This document shows positions 33,948 through 40,465 of a DNA stretch of 40,465 nt, one piece after another (position 1 is the first letter of the stretch; the number at the start of each line of letters is the position of its first letter). Both the position numbers and the translations under genes were made by a program. This DNA is from Bacteroidota bacterium (GTDB lineage Bacteria > Bacteroidota > Rhodothermia > Balneolales > Balneolaceae). Where the stretch lies: NCBI GenBank assembly GCA_009926145.1, contig RFPJ01000002.1, positions 1 through 40,465 on the forward strand. The letters are read 5' to 3'. The notes beneath the pieces are model-generated. The model saw nothing but the letters and a program-made list of their open reading frames with translations. It was not told where the DNA came from and made no database searches.

Positions 33948-33960
33948 AAAGGAAGTGAGG
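33948..33960 (+). promoter_or_regulatory. Purine-rich ribosome binding site of rpsU
   Basis: AAAGGAAGTGAGG runs to four bases before the ATG at 33965. In Flavobacteria, where ribosomes hide the anti-Shine-Dalgarno sequence with bS21, rpsU keeps a strong Shine-Dalgarno site as an autoregulatory signal. This site fits that pattern, in a window where most genes have none. Confidence 0.55.
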
Positions 33961-33964
33961 CTCA

Positions 33965-34159
33965 ATGCTAGGCGTTGAAGTTAAAGACAACGAAAGCGTT
34001 GAACGCGCGATTAATCGTTTCAAAAAGATGGTGACTCGTTCTCGAATTCTTAATGAATATAAGGATCGTCAACAGTTTACCAAGCCATCTATTGAACGAC
34101 GGGAAGCCATGAAAAAGGCCGTCCGTGAGCAGCGTCGACGTCAAAGAGAAAACTTCTAG
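33965..34159 (+). CDS. rpsU: 30S ribosomal protein S21
   Basis: A 64-residue basic protein of the small subunit, close to the shore of the anti-Shine-Dalgarno region of 16S rRNA. MLGVEVKDNESVERAINRF and the lysine/arginine-rich C-terminus (REAMKKAVREQRRRQRENF) are typical of bS21. Length matches the family (about 64-70). It has its own TAnnTTTG promoter and a purine-rich ribosome binding site, and ends at a strong terminator 27 bases after the stop. It is a monocistronic unit and convergent with radA. Confidence 0.97.
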   Translation: MLGVEVKDNESVERAINRFKKMVTRSRILNEYKDRQQFTKPSIERREAMKKAVREQRRRQRENF

Positions 34160-34185
34160 TTTCTCCAACGATTGTTTATCACATC

Positions 34186-34215
34186 AAAAACCCTGGATTT
34201 TCCGGGGTTTTTTTT
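34186..34215. terminator. Rho-independent terminator between rpsU and radA
   Basis: AAAAACCCTGGA pairs with TCCGGGGTTTTT (one T-G pair) around TTT, followed by further T. The A-tract on the other side makes it usable from the radA direction too. Confidence 0.9.
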
Positions 34216-34232
34216 GCCCCATAGTCAATACA

Positions 34233-35573
34233 CTAAGCTCTTGCTAAGGTAGTAACGATATCGGAAAGTTGAGGCTTTGAACCTTTTTTCCCTGCTTCAT
34301 AGCCCTGCTTATACCCCAGTTTTTGTGCTTCTTTGAGTCTACGCTCTAATTGAGCAACCTTGCGCAACTCCCCTCCTAATCCTATCTCCGAGAGCCACAT
34401 TTCTTGATGATTCAATGGTATGTCTAATAGCGATGAAACCAATGCCATACATAGGGCTAAATCCGAGGCAGGATCTTTAATTTTAAAACCACCAGCTACA
34501 TTTACATAGACATCTTTATCTGAAAATCGAAAGCCCGTCCGCTTTTCTAGTACCGCTAATAATAAAAGAACCCGGTTCCTATCCATCCCACTTACCGTTC
34601 TCTGTGGTGTTCCATAGGCACTAGGACTCACCAGAGCCTGAATTTCAATAAGAATTGGTCTAGACCCCTCCAAAACACAACTGATGGCACTTCCCGAAAT
34701 AGCTTCATTACGCTCAGACAAAAAATAGGCCGATGGATTCTTCACCTCTTCAAGACCGTCCGACTTCATTTCAAACACGCCCACTTCATGAGCGGGACCA
34801 AAACGATTTTTTATACTCCTCAACAAACGATAACTGTATTGATCATCACCTTCGAACTGCAAGACCGTATCGACCATATGTTCCAGTACACGAGGGCCAG
34901 CCAAATCTCCCTCTTTGGTGATATGACCAATGATCATTATGGCTAATTGAGATTTTTTTGCCAACTGTTGAAGCAATGCCGCACATTCTTTGACTTGTTG
35001 AACACTACCTGGCATACTGCTGAGCTCGTCCCGATAAACAGTCTGAATAGAGTCTACGATTAATAAATCTGGGCTCAGGTTCTGTGCTTGTTGGATAATA
35101 GCTTCAATCCGAGTCTCATTGATTAACCATAGGTTTTCGGATTGAACACCCATTCTCAATGCTCTCTGCTTAATTTGCATAACCGATTCTTCACCCGCAC
35201 AGTACAAGATTTTCAGGGTCGAATTTGCCTTGGCAATTTGTAAAGTTAAAGTACTTTTACCCACACCAGGAGCCCCTCCTAACAAAACATACGAACCACG
35301 CATACATCCTCCACCTAAAACCCTATCGAACTCTTCTATTTTCGTATAAAATCGGCTTTCGGCTTCTGATTGAATATCAGCCAATTTTTGTGGTTGATCT
35401 GAGCCAGTAGAATCCAGACCCTCAATTTTTGCTTTATGTGTTTTGGCTGCTGAAGTCATGCGTGTTTCTTCAACAAAGCTATTCCACTCTTTACAACCGG
35501 GACAACTGCCTAACCATTTGGGAGATTCGTGACCACAAGAACTACAAATATAAAATTGTTGAGATTTCGCCAT
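34233..35573 (-). CDS. radA: DNA repair protein RadA (Sms)
   Basis: A 446-residue RecA-related helicase that drives branch migration in homologous recombination. The N-terminal zinc finger has C10, C13, C24 and C27 (CSSCG and CPGC). Walker A GGAPGVGKS is at 99-107, and the RadA-specific KNRFG motif is at 255-259 followed by GPAHEVGVFEM. The C-terminal third is a Lon-protease-like domain (LVSSLLDIPLNHQEMWLSEIGLGGELR region). Length is normal (about 450). It is convergent with rpsU across a shared terminator, with the flippase-like gene starting 1,070 bases upstream on the same strand and its stop 29 bases from the radA start. Confidence 0.97.
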   Translation of the reverse strand: MAKSQQFYICSSCGHESPKWLGSCPGCKEWNSFVEETRMTSAAKTHKAKIEGLDSTGSDQPQKLADIQSEAESRFYTKIEEFDRVLGGGCMRGSYVLLGGAPGVGKSTLTLQIAKANSTLKILYCAGEESVMQIKQRALRMGVQSENLWLINETRIEAIIQQAQNLSPDLLIVDSIQTVYRDELSSMPGSVQQVKECAALLQQLAKKSQLAIMIIGHITKEGDLAGPRVLEHMVDTVLQFEGDDQYSYRLLRSIKNRFGPAHEVGVFEMKSDGLEEVKNPSAYFLSERNEAISGSAISCVLEGSRPILIEIQALVSPSAYGTPQRTVSGMDRNRVLLLLAVLEKRTGFRFSDKDVYVNVAGGFKIKDPASDLALCMALVSSLLDIPLNHQEMWLSEIGLGGELRKVAQLERRLKEAQKLGYKQGYEAGKKGSKPQLSDIVTTLARA

Positions 35574-35602
35574 GTTCGTGAAAAGTAACGTTTTTTTAAT
35601 GC

Positions 35603-36643
35603 TTAGGTACGTTTTAGGTCTTGAACCTCTTTATTTACATACCAGGTGGTGGCCATCATTCCAAAACCTATGGTGATGTAATAGCTGATAATTCTCCATA
35701 AGAATAAGGCTAAACCAATGAAGGCTTCTCGTGAGATTAAGGGCCCTTGAAAGAGTACAAACAAACCTTCTACCCCACCACTTCCTCCAGGAGTAGGCAC
35801 CACAAGAAAGGCCAAATTCATGGCAAGGCTTCTGAGTACGGATAACAATTCAGGAGCAGGTAATAAGCTTAAAATAACAATTGGAGCTAAGGCTATACGA
35901 GCCAACCAGGACATGGTTGAATAGTAGAAGGCCTGTAAAATGAACCGAAATGGTTTACCTTTTAATTGATGTGCATATTGTTCGAGGTTAATGGCCTCGT
36001 GGTCAATTTTTTCTCTATATCTTCTTAAGAATGGTAATTTGGCAACCCATTTAATGATTTTGGAGATGGCAGCAGGGTTAATTAAAACCCCATACGCAAG
36101 CACCGAAGCATAGGATAGTAAGGCCACATAGAGTACCAGCATGGATGCCTCTCCTATAAACCCGACTTCTGGTGGTACTACATCAAGATAAATACCTGCA
36201 AACAGTAGAATAGGAATAGCAATAGCAAACCAAATTTGATCTAACAACACACTGTAAAGTATAATTGCCGTAGATTCACCCAACTTTAGTCCTTCCTTAG
36301 TCATGGCATAAGTAGCCATTGGGGCACCTCCTATGGTAGAAGGCGTAACGGCCGAAGTAAAATCCCAACTTAGTTGTACACGAAAAGCACCCCACCAGCT
36401 AATTGTTTTTTCGGATAGAAACCGGATTTTAGCGGCCGAGAACCATACACGTAAAAAAGAAACCACTAAGGCGATGACTAGACCAGGTAATCTTTTGGGT
36501 GCCAAATACTCTAAAATTCCAGGAGTATAGGTGTACCAAATAACCCCAGCCATGGTTACCAGGCTGAGTGATATAGAAAAGATCAGATACTTCTTTGAGA
36601 TGATCTGATTTGGACTATGTAAGGTATTGCGGTTTTGGTTCAT
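35603..36643 (-). CDS. Flippase-like membrane protein, UPF0104 / LPG synthase TM-region family
   Basis: A 346-residue membrane protein with about eight hydrophobic helices, including YLIFSISLSLVTMAGVIWY near 19-37 and several in the C-terminal half. SWWGAFRVQLSWDFTSAVTPSTIGGAP (about 81-107) and VVPTPGGSGGVEGLFVLF (about 287-304) are the conserved loops of the lysylphosphatidylglycerol-synthase transmembrane family (UPF0104, AglD/MprF N-terminal-like). The family is thought to move lipids across the membrane, but the substrate is unknown here. It lies 29 bases upstream of radA on the same strand. Its ATG is only about ten bases beyond the T-run of the fbaB terminator. Confidence 0.88.
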   Translation of the reverse strand: MNQNRNTLHSPNQIISKKYLIFSISLSLVTMAGVIWYTYTPGILEYLAPKRLPGLVIALVVSFLRVWFSAAKIRFLSEKTISWWGAFRVQLSWDFTSAVTPSTIGGAPMATYAMTKEGLKLGESTAIILYSVLLDQIWFAIAIPILLFAGIYLDVVPPEVGFIGEASMLVLYVALLSYASVLAYGVLINPAAISKIIKWVAKLPFLRRYREKIDHEAINLEQYAHQLKGKPFRFILQAFYYSTMSWLARIALAPIVILSLLPAPELLSVLRSLAMNLAFLVVPTPGGSGGVEGLFVLFQGPLISREAFIGLALFLWRIISYYITIGFGMMATTWYVNKEVQDLKRT

Positions 36644-36652
36644 ACTCTAGTA

Positions 36653-36686
36653 TAAAAAAAAGCCTTGCAGGAAACCCTACAAGGCT
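36653..36686 (-). terminator. Rho-independent terminator of fbaB
   Basis: On the minus strand, AGCCTTG (reading from 36686) pairs with CAAGGCT, extended by three inner pairs after a mismatch, followed by eight T. It ends about ten bases before the start codon of the next gene (36643), so it could also act as an attenuator in that gene's leader. Confidence 0.88.
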
Positions 36687-36715
36687 GAAAAAAATAACCT
36701 GAAGTGCAAGCACAT

Positions 36716-37786
36716 CTAGGCGATAGTAACATCTTCATTTAAGTAGACATCTTGTATCATCTGAAGTAACTTAACTCCTTCTCCTAGTGGACGTTGGAAA
36801 GCTTTTCTTCCGCTTATTAGACCCATACCACCTGCTCTTTTATTAATAACAGCAGTTTTTACAGCATCGGCAAAGTCATTAGAACCGGAAGCCCCACCAG
36901 AATTGATGAGTCCAGCACGTCCCATAAACGAATTAATTACCTGATATCGAGTAAGATCAATAGGATGGTCAGTGGTTAATTCTGTATAGATACGATCATC
37001 TAGTTTTCCATAAGAGGAATTACCTGAATTCAGTGCCTTGTATCCCCCGTTGTTAGTAGGCTGTTTTTGCTTCACAATATCCGCGCCAATGGTGGTACCG
37101 ATGTGATTCGCCTGTCCGGTCAAATCAGCTGAGGTATGATAGTCCACACCATCTACTTTGAAGGCATCATTTCGAGTATAGCACCAAAGAATAGTAGCCA
37201 TTCCTAATTCGTGAGCATAGGCAAATGCTTGAGCTACTTCCTGAATTTGACGAGCAGATTCCGCAGAACCAAAATAAATAGTAGCACCTACCGCTGCCGC
37301 ACCCATATCGTACGCTTGATCGATAGTGCCATACATAATCTGATCAAATGTATTTGGATAGGTTAATAGTTCATTATGATTAATTTTCACAATGAAAGGA
37401 ATCTTATGGGCATATTTTCTAGAAACTGAACGGAGTGCTCCAAACGTAGATGCTACTCCATTACAACCAGATTCGATGGCTAGTTTGACAATATTTTCCG
37501 GATCAAAATAATCTGGATTTTTAGCAAATGAAGCCCCAGCCGAGTGCTCAATACCCTGATCTACGGGTAAAATTGAAAGGTATCCGGTGCCCCCTAGACG
37601 GCCCGAATCCATAAGCCATTGTAAATTTCCTAAAACTCGGTTGCTACGATCAGAATGATACCAAACCTGATCTACATAATCCGGTGTAGGTAAAATCAAT
37701 TGATCTTTCGTCACTGTTTTACTGGTGTGATTGAGAAGGTACTCCGACTCATCTCCTAGTAGTTCTTCAATCTTCGATGTATCCAT
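36716..37786 (-). CDS. fbaB: Class I fructose-bisphosphate aldolase (DhnA/FbaB type)
   Basis: A 356-residue aldolase that cleaves fructose 1,6-bisphosphate through a lysine Schiff base. [19 protein letters not shown] near 70-88 is the family signature for the archaeal-type/DhnA class. The Schiff-base Lys region is [11 protein letters not shown] (234-244), with K239 in the place of E. coli FbaB K236. [11 protein letters not shown] near 167-177 and [18 protein letters not shown] near 280 (phosphate loops) are intact. Length matches FbaB (350). It stands alone, with a strong terminator and an A-rich leader without a Shine-Dalgarno site. It is divergent from dus across 140 bases. Confidence 0.95.
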   Translation of the reverse strand: MDTSKIEELLGDESEYLLNHTSKTVTKDQLILPTPDYVDQVWYHSDRSNRVLGNLQWLMDSGRLGGTGYLSILPVDQGIEHSAGASFAKNPDYFDPENIVKLAIESGCNGVASTFGALRSVSRKYAHKIPFIVKINHNELLTYPNTFDQIMYGTIDQAYDMGAAAVGATIYFGSAESARQIQEVAQAFAYAHELGMATILWCYTRNDAFKVDGVDYHTSADLTGQANHIGTTIGADIVKQKQPTNNGGYKALNSGNSSYGKLDDRIYTELTTDHPIDLTRYQVINSFMGRAGLINSGGASGSNDFADAVKTAVINKRAGGMGLISGRKAFQRPLGEGVKLLQMIQDVYLNEDVTIA

Positions 37787-37915
37787 GAGTGTTTATTTAT
37801 CTTATTGTACTGTATAGATTCAAAATATAGCAGTATTAGCATCAAATGACTAACAAAAATCACAACATTAGTCTGACTCCTCGTGATCTGTGAATATTCT
37901 ATTCCAACTAATTTG

Positions 37916-37923
37916 TATCTTTG
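37916..37923 (+). promoter_or_regulatory. Perfect TAnnTTTG box immediately before dus
   Basis: TATCTTTG ends three bases before the dus ATG at 37927, the same box as before tRNA-Pro. No TTG is found at the expected -33 position. If it is active, the dus mRNA would be leaderless. Confidence 0.4.
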
Positions 37924-37926
37924 GTT

Positions 37927-38934
37927 ATGAGCTCTAACACATTATTTAAGAATCTATTCAAAGATGCCAATAGGCCTCTTTTCCTAGCACCCATGGAAGA
38001 CGTCTCAGATGCTCCTTTTCGGCAGATTTGCCGAAGTATGGGTGCCGATATGGTGTTTACTGAATTTATTAGTTCTGAGGCACTCATAAGAGATTCGGAT
38101 ATTGCACTTCATAAAATGACCTTCAGCGAAAAAGAACGCCCCTTGGGTATTCAAATATTTGGGGGTAGAGAAGAAGCGATGTACGGTGCGGCTAAGGTTG
38201 CCGAACAGAGTAATCCAGATGTAGTAGATATAAATTTTGGATGCCCGGTGTACAAAGTAGTCAATAAAGGTGCCGGAGCAGCTTGTCTAAAAGATTTAGA
38301 CATGATGGAACGTATGGCAGGAACTGTGGTGGACGCTGTGAACTCGAAACCCGTAACCGTAAAAACCCGATTAGGTTGGGATGAATCTACCATAAGAATA
38401 CAGGAAGTCGCGCTTATGCTTCAGTCGGTGGGGGTACAAGCTCTTACCGTTCATGCACGAACAAGGGCACAGAAATACAAAGGAGATGCCGATTGGAGTT
38501 GGTTGAAAAAATTAAAAGACACTCCTGGTTTACATATTCCTATTATTGGTAACGGAGATGTTACTAGCCCTGAAAAAGCCTTACAACTGTTCGAAACTAC
38601 TGGAGTAGACGCCGTCATGATAGGAAGAGGTGCGATTGGAAACCCATGGATATTTAAACAGTGTAGAAACTATCTGGAATATGGCGAATACGAACCTGAA
38701 GTTTCCCTTCAAGAGCGACTCGAGGTTTGTGCCGAGCAGCTGAGATTATCCGTGGAACATCAAGGAGAGCGCTACGGAGTCATTATCATGAAAAAACACT
38801 ACGGTCAATACTTGAAAGGCGTTCGAAATGGCAAAAAATTGCGCCTCGATCTTATGCAATTTGATACTATGGACCCTATTCTAGAACGCCTATTGAATTT
38901 TCGAGAGGAAGAATATTTCTTTGTAAGTAGTTAG
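37927..38934 (+). CDS. dus: tRNA-dihydrouridine synthase (DusB-like)
   Basis: A 335-residue FMN enzyme that reduces uridines in the D loop of tRNA. FLAPMEDVSDAPFRQIC (about 19-35) is the Dus family start, the proton-donor Cys is C106 in DINFGCPVYKVVNKGAGA, and the FMN stretch VTVKTRLGWDES and PIIGNGDV are intact. I start at the ATG at 37927; a TTG at 37921 in frame would add only two residues. It could be DusB or a lineage-specific branch. Its stop codon overlaps that of the convergent serS by three bases, so the 3' ends of the two genes interlock. Confidence 0.94.
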   Translation: MSSNTLFKNLFKDANRPLFLAPMEDVSDAPFRQICRSMGADMVFTEFISSEALIRDSDIALHKMTFSEKERPLGIQIFGGREEAMYGAAKVAEQSNPDVVDINFGCPVYKVVNKGAGAACLKDLDMMERMAGTVVDAVNSKPVTVKTRLGWDESTIRIQEVALMLQSVGVQALTVHARTRAQKYKGDADWSWLKKLKDTPGLHIPIIGNGDVTSPEKALQLFETTGVDAVMIGRGAIGNPWIFKQCRNYLEYGEYEPEVSLQERLEVCAEQLRLSVEHQGERYGVIIMKKHYGQYLKGVRNGKKLRLDLMQFDTMDPILERLLNFREEEYFFVSS

Positions 38935-40199
38935 AGATACTCTCTGTTCAAATAGGGCTTTAAAACCTCGGGGACTCGTATCCTTCCATTTTCGGTTTGA
39001 TAGGCTTCTAATAATGCGGCTAACACACGGGGCAATGCAAGGCCTGAACCATTTAATGTATGAAGTATTTCGGTTTCTTTTTCTGCCTTCCGATAGCGTA
39101 ATTGCATTCTTCTGGCTTGAAAAGCTTCAAAATTAGAACATGAGCTTACTTCAAGCCATCGTTCTTGACCCGGACTCCATACTTCTATATCGTACTTTTT
39201 CGATTGTGTGAAGCCCATATCTCCCGTACACATGAGTAGTGTTCGGTAGGGTAAGTCCAGTTTTTGAAGCAATTGCTCTACGTGTTCACGTAACCGTTCC
39301 AAGCAATCATAGGAATCTTCAGGTTTTACAAAATGAACCAGTTCTACCTTGTCGAATTGGTGCAAACGATTAAGACCTCGAACATCTTTTCCATAAGAGC
39401 CCGCCTCTCGTCTCCAACATGGCGTGTGACATACATACTGAATAGGCAATTGATCTTCCAAGATGATTTCATCCCGATGAAAATTCGTTACGGGCACCTC
39501 TGCAGTCGGTATGGCGAAAAACCCATCTCTAGGAATAACATACATCATATCCTCTTTATCCGGAATTTGACCCGTACCTCTAGCAGAATCTTCATTAATA
39601 AAGAAGGGTGCTTGAATTTCTGTATAGCCAGCATTATTAGCTTCATTGATAAAGAAGCTGATGAGTGCACGTTGTAGTTGAGCTAAAGGCCCAATATAAA
39701 ATGGAAAACCAGCACCCGTAACTTTTACCCCACGTTCAAAATCAATCCAACCATGGCGCTCTAAAAGTTCCCAATGAGCCTTTCTCCACTGATCTTGGGA
39801 AGGGGCTCCCCATGTTCCATATACCTGATTATCCTCTTCGGTTGCGCCTACTGGCACCGAAGGGTGAGCCACATTAGGGATACGCAACAGTAGTTGCGTA
39901 CGCTGATTCGCTACCGTTTTAAGAGTTTCCTCAATGTCCTTAATTTGTTCTTTTGCCTGAGAGGTTTGTTCAATGATTTTTTGAGCTTCCTCTTTTTTAC
40001 CCCCCGCCATCAATGCACCAATTTCCTTCGCTGCCTTATTACTCTCACTCCTTAGGGTATCTACCTTGTGAACGAGCGTTCTCCACTCCTCATCCTTATT
40101 GAGTACATCCGCCACGATGCCAACTTCTTTTTCACCCTTGTTTAGCATGGATGTTTCAACCAAGGCCTGGTTATCTCTGATAAAACTAATATCTAGCAT
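38931..40199 (-). CDS. serS: Seryl-tRNA synthetase
   Basis: A 422-residue class II aminoacyl-tRNA synthetase. The N-terminal helical hairpin (about 30-100, with a coiled-coil LMAGGKKEEAQKIIEQTSQ region) contacts the long arm of tRNA-Ser. In the catalytic domain, motif 2 is near PCWRREAGSYGKDVRGL (about 260-276) with HQFDKVELVHF, and motif 3 is LNGSGLALPRVLAALLEAYQ near 384-403. Length is normal (about 425). It is convergent with dus, overlapping its stop, and divergent from an Lrp-type gene. A TATCTTTA box (one mismatch to TAnnTTTG) lies about 25-32 bases before its start. Confidence 0.97.
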   Translation of the reverse strand: MLDISFIRDNQALVETSMLNKGEKEVGIVADVLNKDEEWRTLVHKVDTLRSESNKAAKEIGALMAGGKKEEAQKIIEQTSQAKEQIKDIEETLKTVANQRTQLLLRIPNVAHPSVPVGATEEDNQVYGTWGAPSQDQWRKAHWELLERHGWIDFERGVKVTGAGFPFYIGPLAQLQRALISFFINEANNAGYTEIQAPFFINEDSARGTGQIPDKEDMMYVIPRDGFFAIPTAEVPVTNFHRDEIILEDQLPIQYVCHTPCWRREAGSYGKDVRGLNRLHQFDKVELVHFVKPEDSYDCLERLREHVEQLLQKLDLPYRTLLMCTGDMGFTQSKKYDIEVWSPGQERWLEVSSCSNFEAFQARRMQLRYRKAEKETEILHTLNGSGLALPRVLAALLEAYQTENGRIRVPEVLKPYLNREYL

Positions 40200-40285
40200 A
40201 GTACATGATTTTGTTCGGTATTAAAGATACAAGGTAATTGTACATTTCGTTAGTTCTTTTTTTAATTATTGATGCTTAGAAAATT

Positions 40286-40296
40286 CCAATTATTGG
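40286..40296. promoter_or_regulatory. Dyad CCAAT-T-ATTGG in the serS/lrp spacer
   Basis: A perfect 5-base inverted repeat around one base. The same half-sites recur as a 10-base palindrome at 40372-40381, 85 bases away, in the shared divergent promoter region. Confidence 0.35.
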
Positions 40297-40342
40297 CATG
40301 AATTCGTATTTTGTACTTAAGAACTTTAAGCCATTTACTAAA

Positions 40343-40350
40343 TAATTTTG
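40343..40350 (+). promoter_or_regulatory. Perfect TAnnTTTG box upstream of the Lrp-type gene
   Basis: TAATTTTG ends 45 bases before the ATG at 40396. No TTG lies at the usual -33 distance, so this is a partial promoter match. Confidence 0.4.
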
Positions 40351-40371
40351 ATTATTTAAGTAATTCTACCC

Positions 40372-40381
40372 ATTGGCCAAT
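40372..40381. promoter_or_regulatory. Palindrome ATTGGCCAAT before the Lrp-type gene
   Basis: A perfect 10-base palindrome 14 bases before the start codon. It is built from the same CCAAT/ATTGG half-sites as 40286-40296, a plausible autoregulatory site for an Lrp-family protein. Confidence 0.35.
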
Positions 40382-40395
40382 AAATATTTTTCATC

Positions 40396-40465
40396 ATGAT
40401 TCCATTACTAGACGAGATCGACGTAAAAATTTTAAATCACTTACAAGAACATGGACGTGCACAGC
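40396..40465 (+). CDS. Lrp/AsnC-family regulator, N-terminal fragment (cut by window edge)
   Basis: Only 23 residues are inside the window: MIPLLDEIDVKILNHLQEHG then RAQ. The LDxxDxKILxxLQxxGR pattern is the start of the AsnC-type helix-turn-helix. Such proteins are feast/famine regulators that bind DNA as octamers and often repress their own gene. It is divergent from serS, with paired CCAAT/ATTGG dyads in the 196-base spacer. Partial sequence, so the exact member is unknown. Confidence 0.85.
   Translation, partial: MIPLLDEIDVKILNHLQEHGRAQ

Noticed and set aside
39333-39677. 114-residue ORF antisense to serS
   Set aside because: Shadow of a conserved gene; no start signal or recognisable protein feature.
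1-40465. CRISPR array, insertion sequence or prophage
   Set aside because: No regularly spaced repeats, transposase, integrase or phage structural genes on either strand.

Overview
The window is 40.5 kb of ordinary, gene-dense bacterial chromosome of low to moderate GC. It holds 31 protein genes (two cut by the window edges) and a cluster of six tRNA genes. Several signs point to the Bacteroidota/Balneolota group, and a marine Balneolaceae-like organism is my best guess. Perfect TAnnTTTG promoter boxes precede rpsT, tRNA-Pro, rpsU and dus. Shine-Dalgarno sequences are absent before most genes. The tRNA genes carry no encoded CCA. There is a fused E1 alpha/beta 2-oxoacid dehydrogenase and a Bacteroides-like serine palmitoyltransferase. 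The lineage is an inference; there is no 16S gene here.

Layout. 1-6,116: the 5' end of uppP, a lone MoxR ATPase, the cmk-rpsA operon, then rpsT-gpmI divergent from it. 6,356-12,510: clpC, a secreted propeller-like protein, and an epimerase-glycosyltransferase pair. 12,588-13,369: tRNA-Pro, Arg, Cys, Glu, His, Glu. 13,382-16,972: a sugar/H+ symporter divergent from a LacI regulator, then a polyprenyl-phosphate type GT2. 17,036-20,144: a small MerR-like regulator and the haem A genes ctaA and ctaB with a membrane protein. 20,227-24,157: the fused E1 and fumC. 24,176-30,252: a GNAT acyltransferase, a serine palmitoyltransferase homologue, two lipid-type GT4 enzymes and a divergent extended-SDR reductase. 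30,294-34,159: a secreted propeller/Ig-like protein overlapping mutY, then a DUF2400 gene and rpsU. 34,233-40,465: radA, a flippase-like membrane protein, class I aldolase fbaB, dus, serS and the start of an Lrp/AsnC regulator.

How they fit together. Most of the window is housekeeping: translation (rpsA, rpsT, rpsU, serS, dus, tRNAs), proteolysis (clpC), glycolysis and TCA metabolism (gpmI, fbaB, fumC, E1), respiration (ctaA, ctaB) and DNA repair (mutY, radA). The most coherent specialised unit is 24,176-30,252. Its genes match the three activities of bacterial ceramide synthesis (serine palmitoyltransferase, GNAT-type ceramide synthase, SDR-type reductase) plus two glycosyltransferases, so a glycosylated sphingolipid or sulfonolipid pathway is the leading hypothesis.

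I see no insertion sequences, integrases, CRISPR arrays, phage genes or replication origin. No gene-free stretch exceeds 300 bases; the longest is 12,765-13,036.
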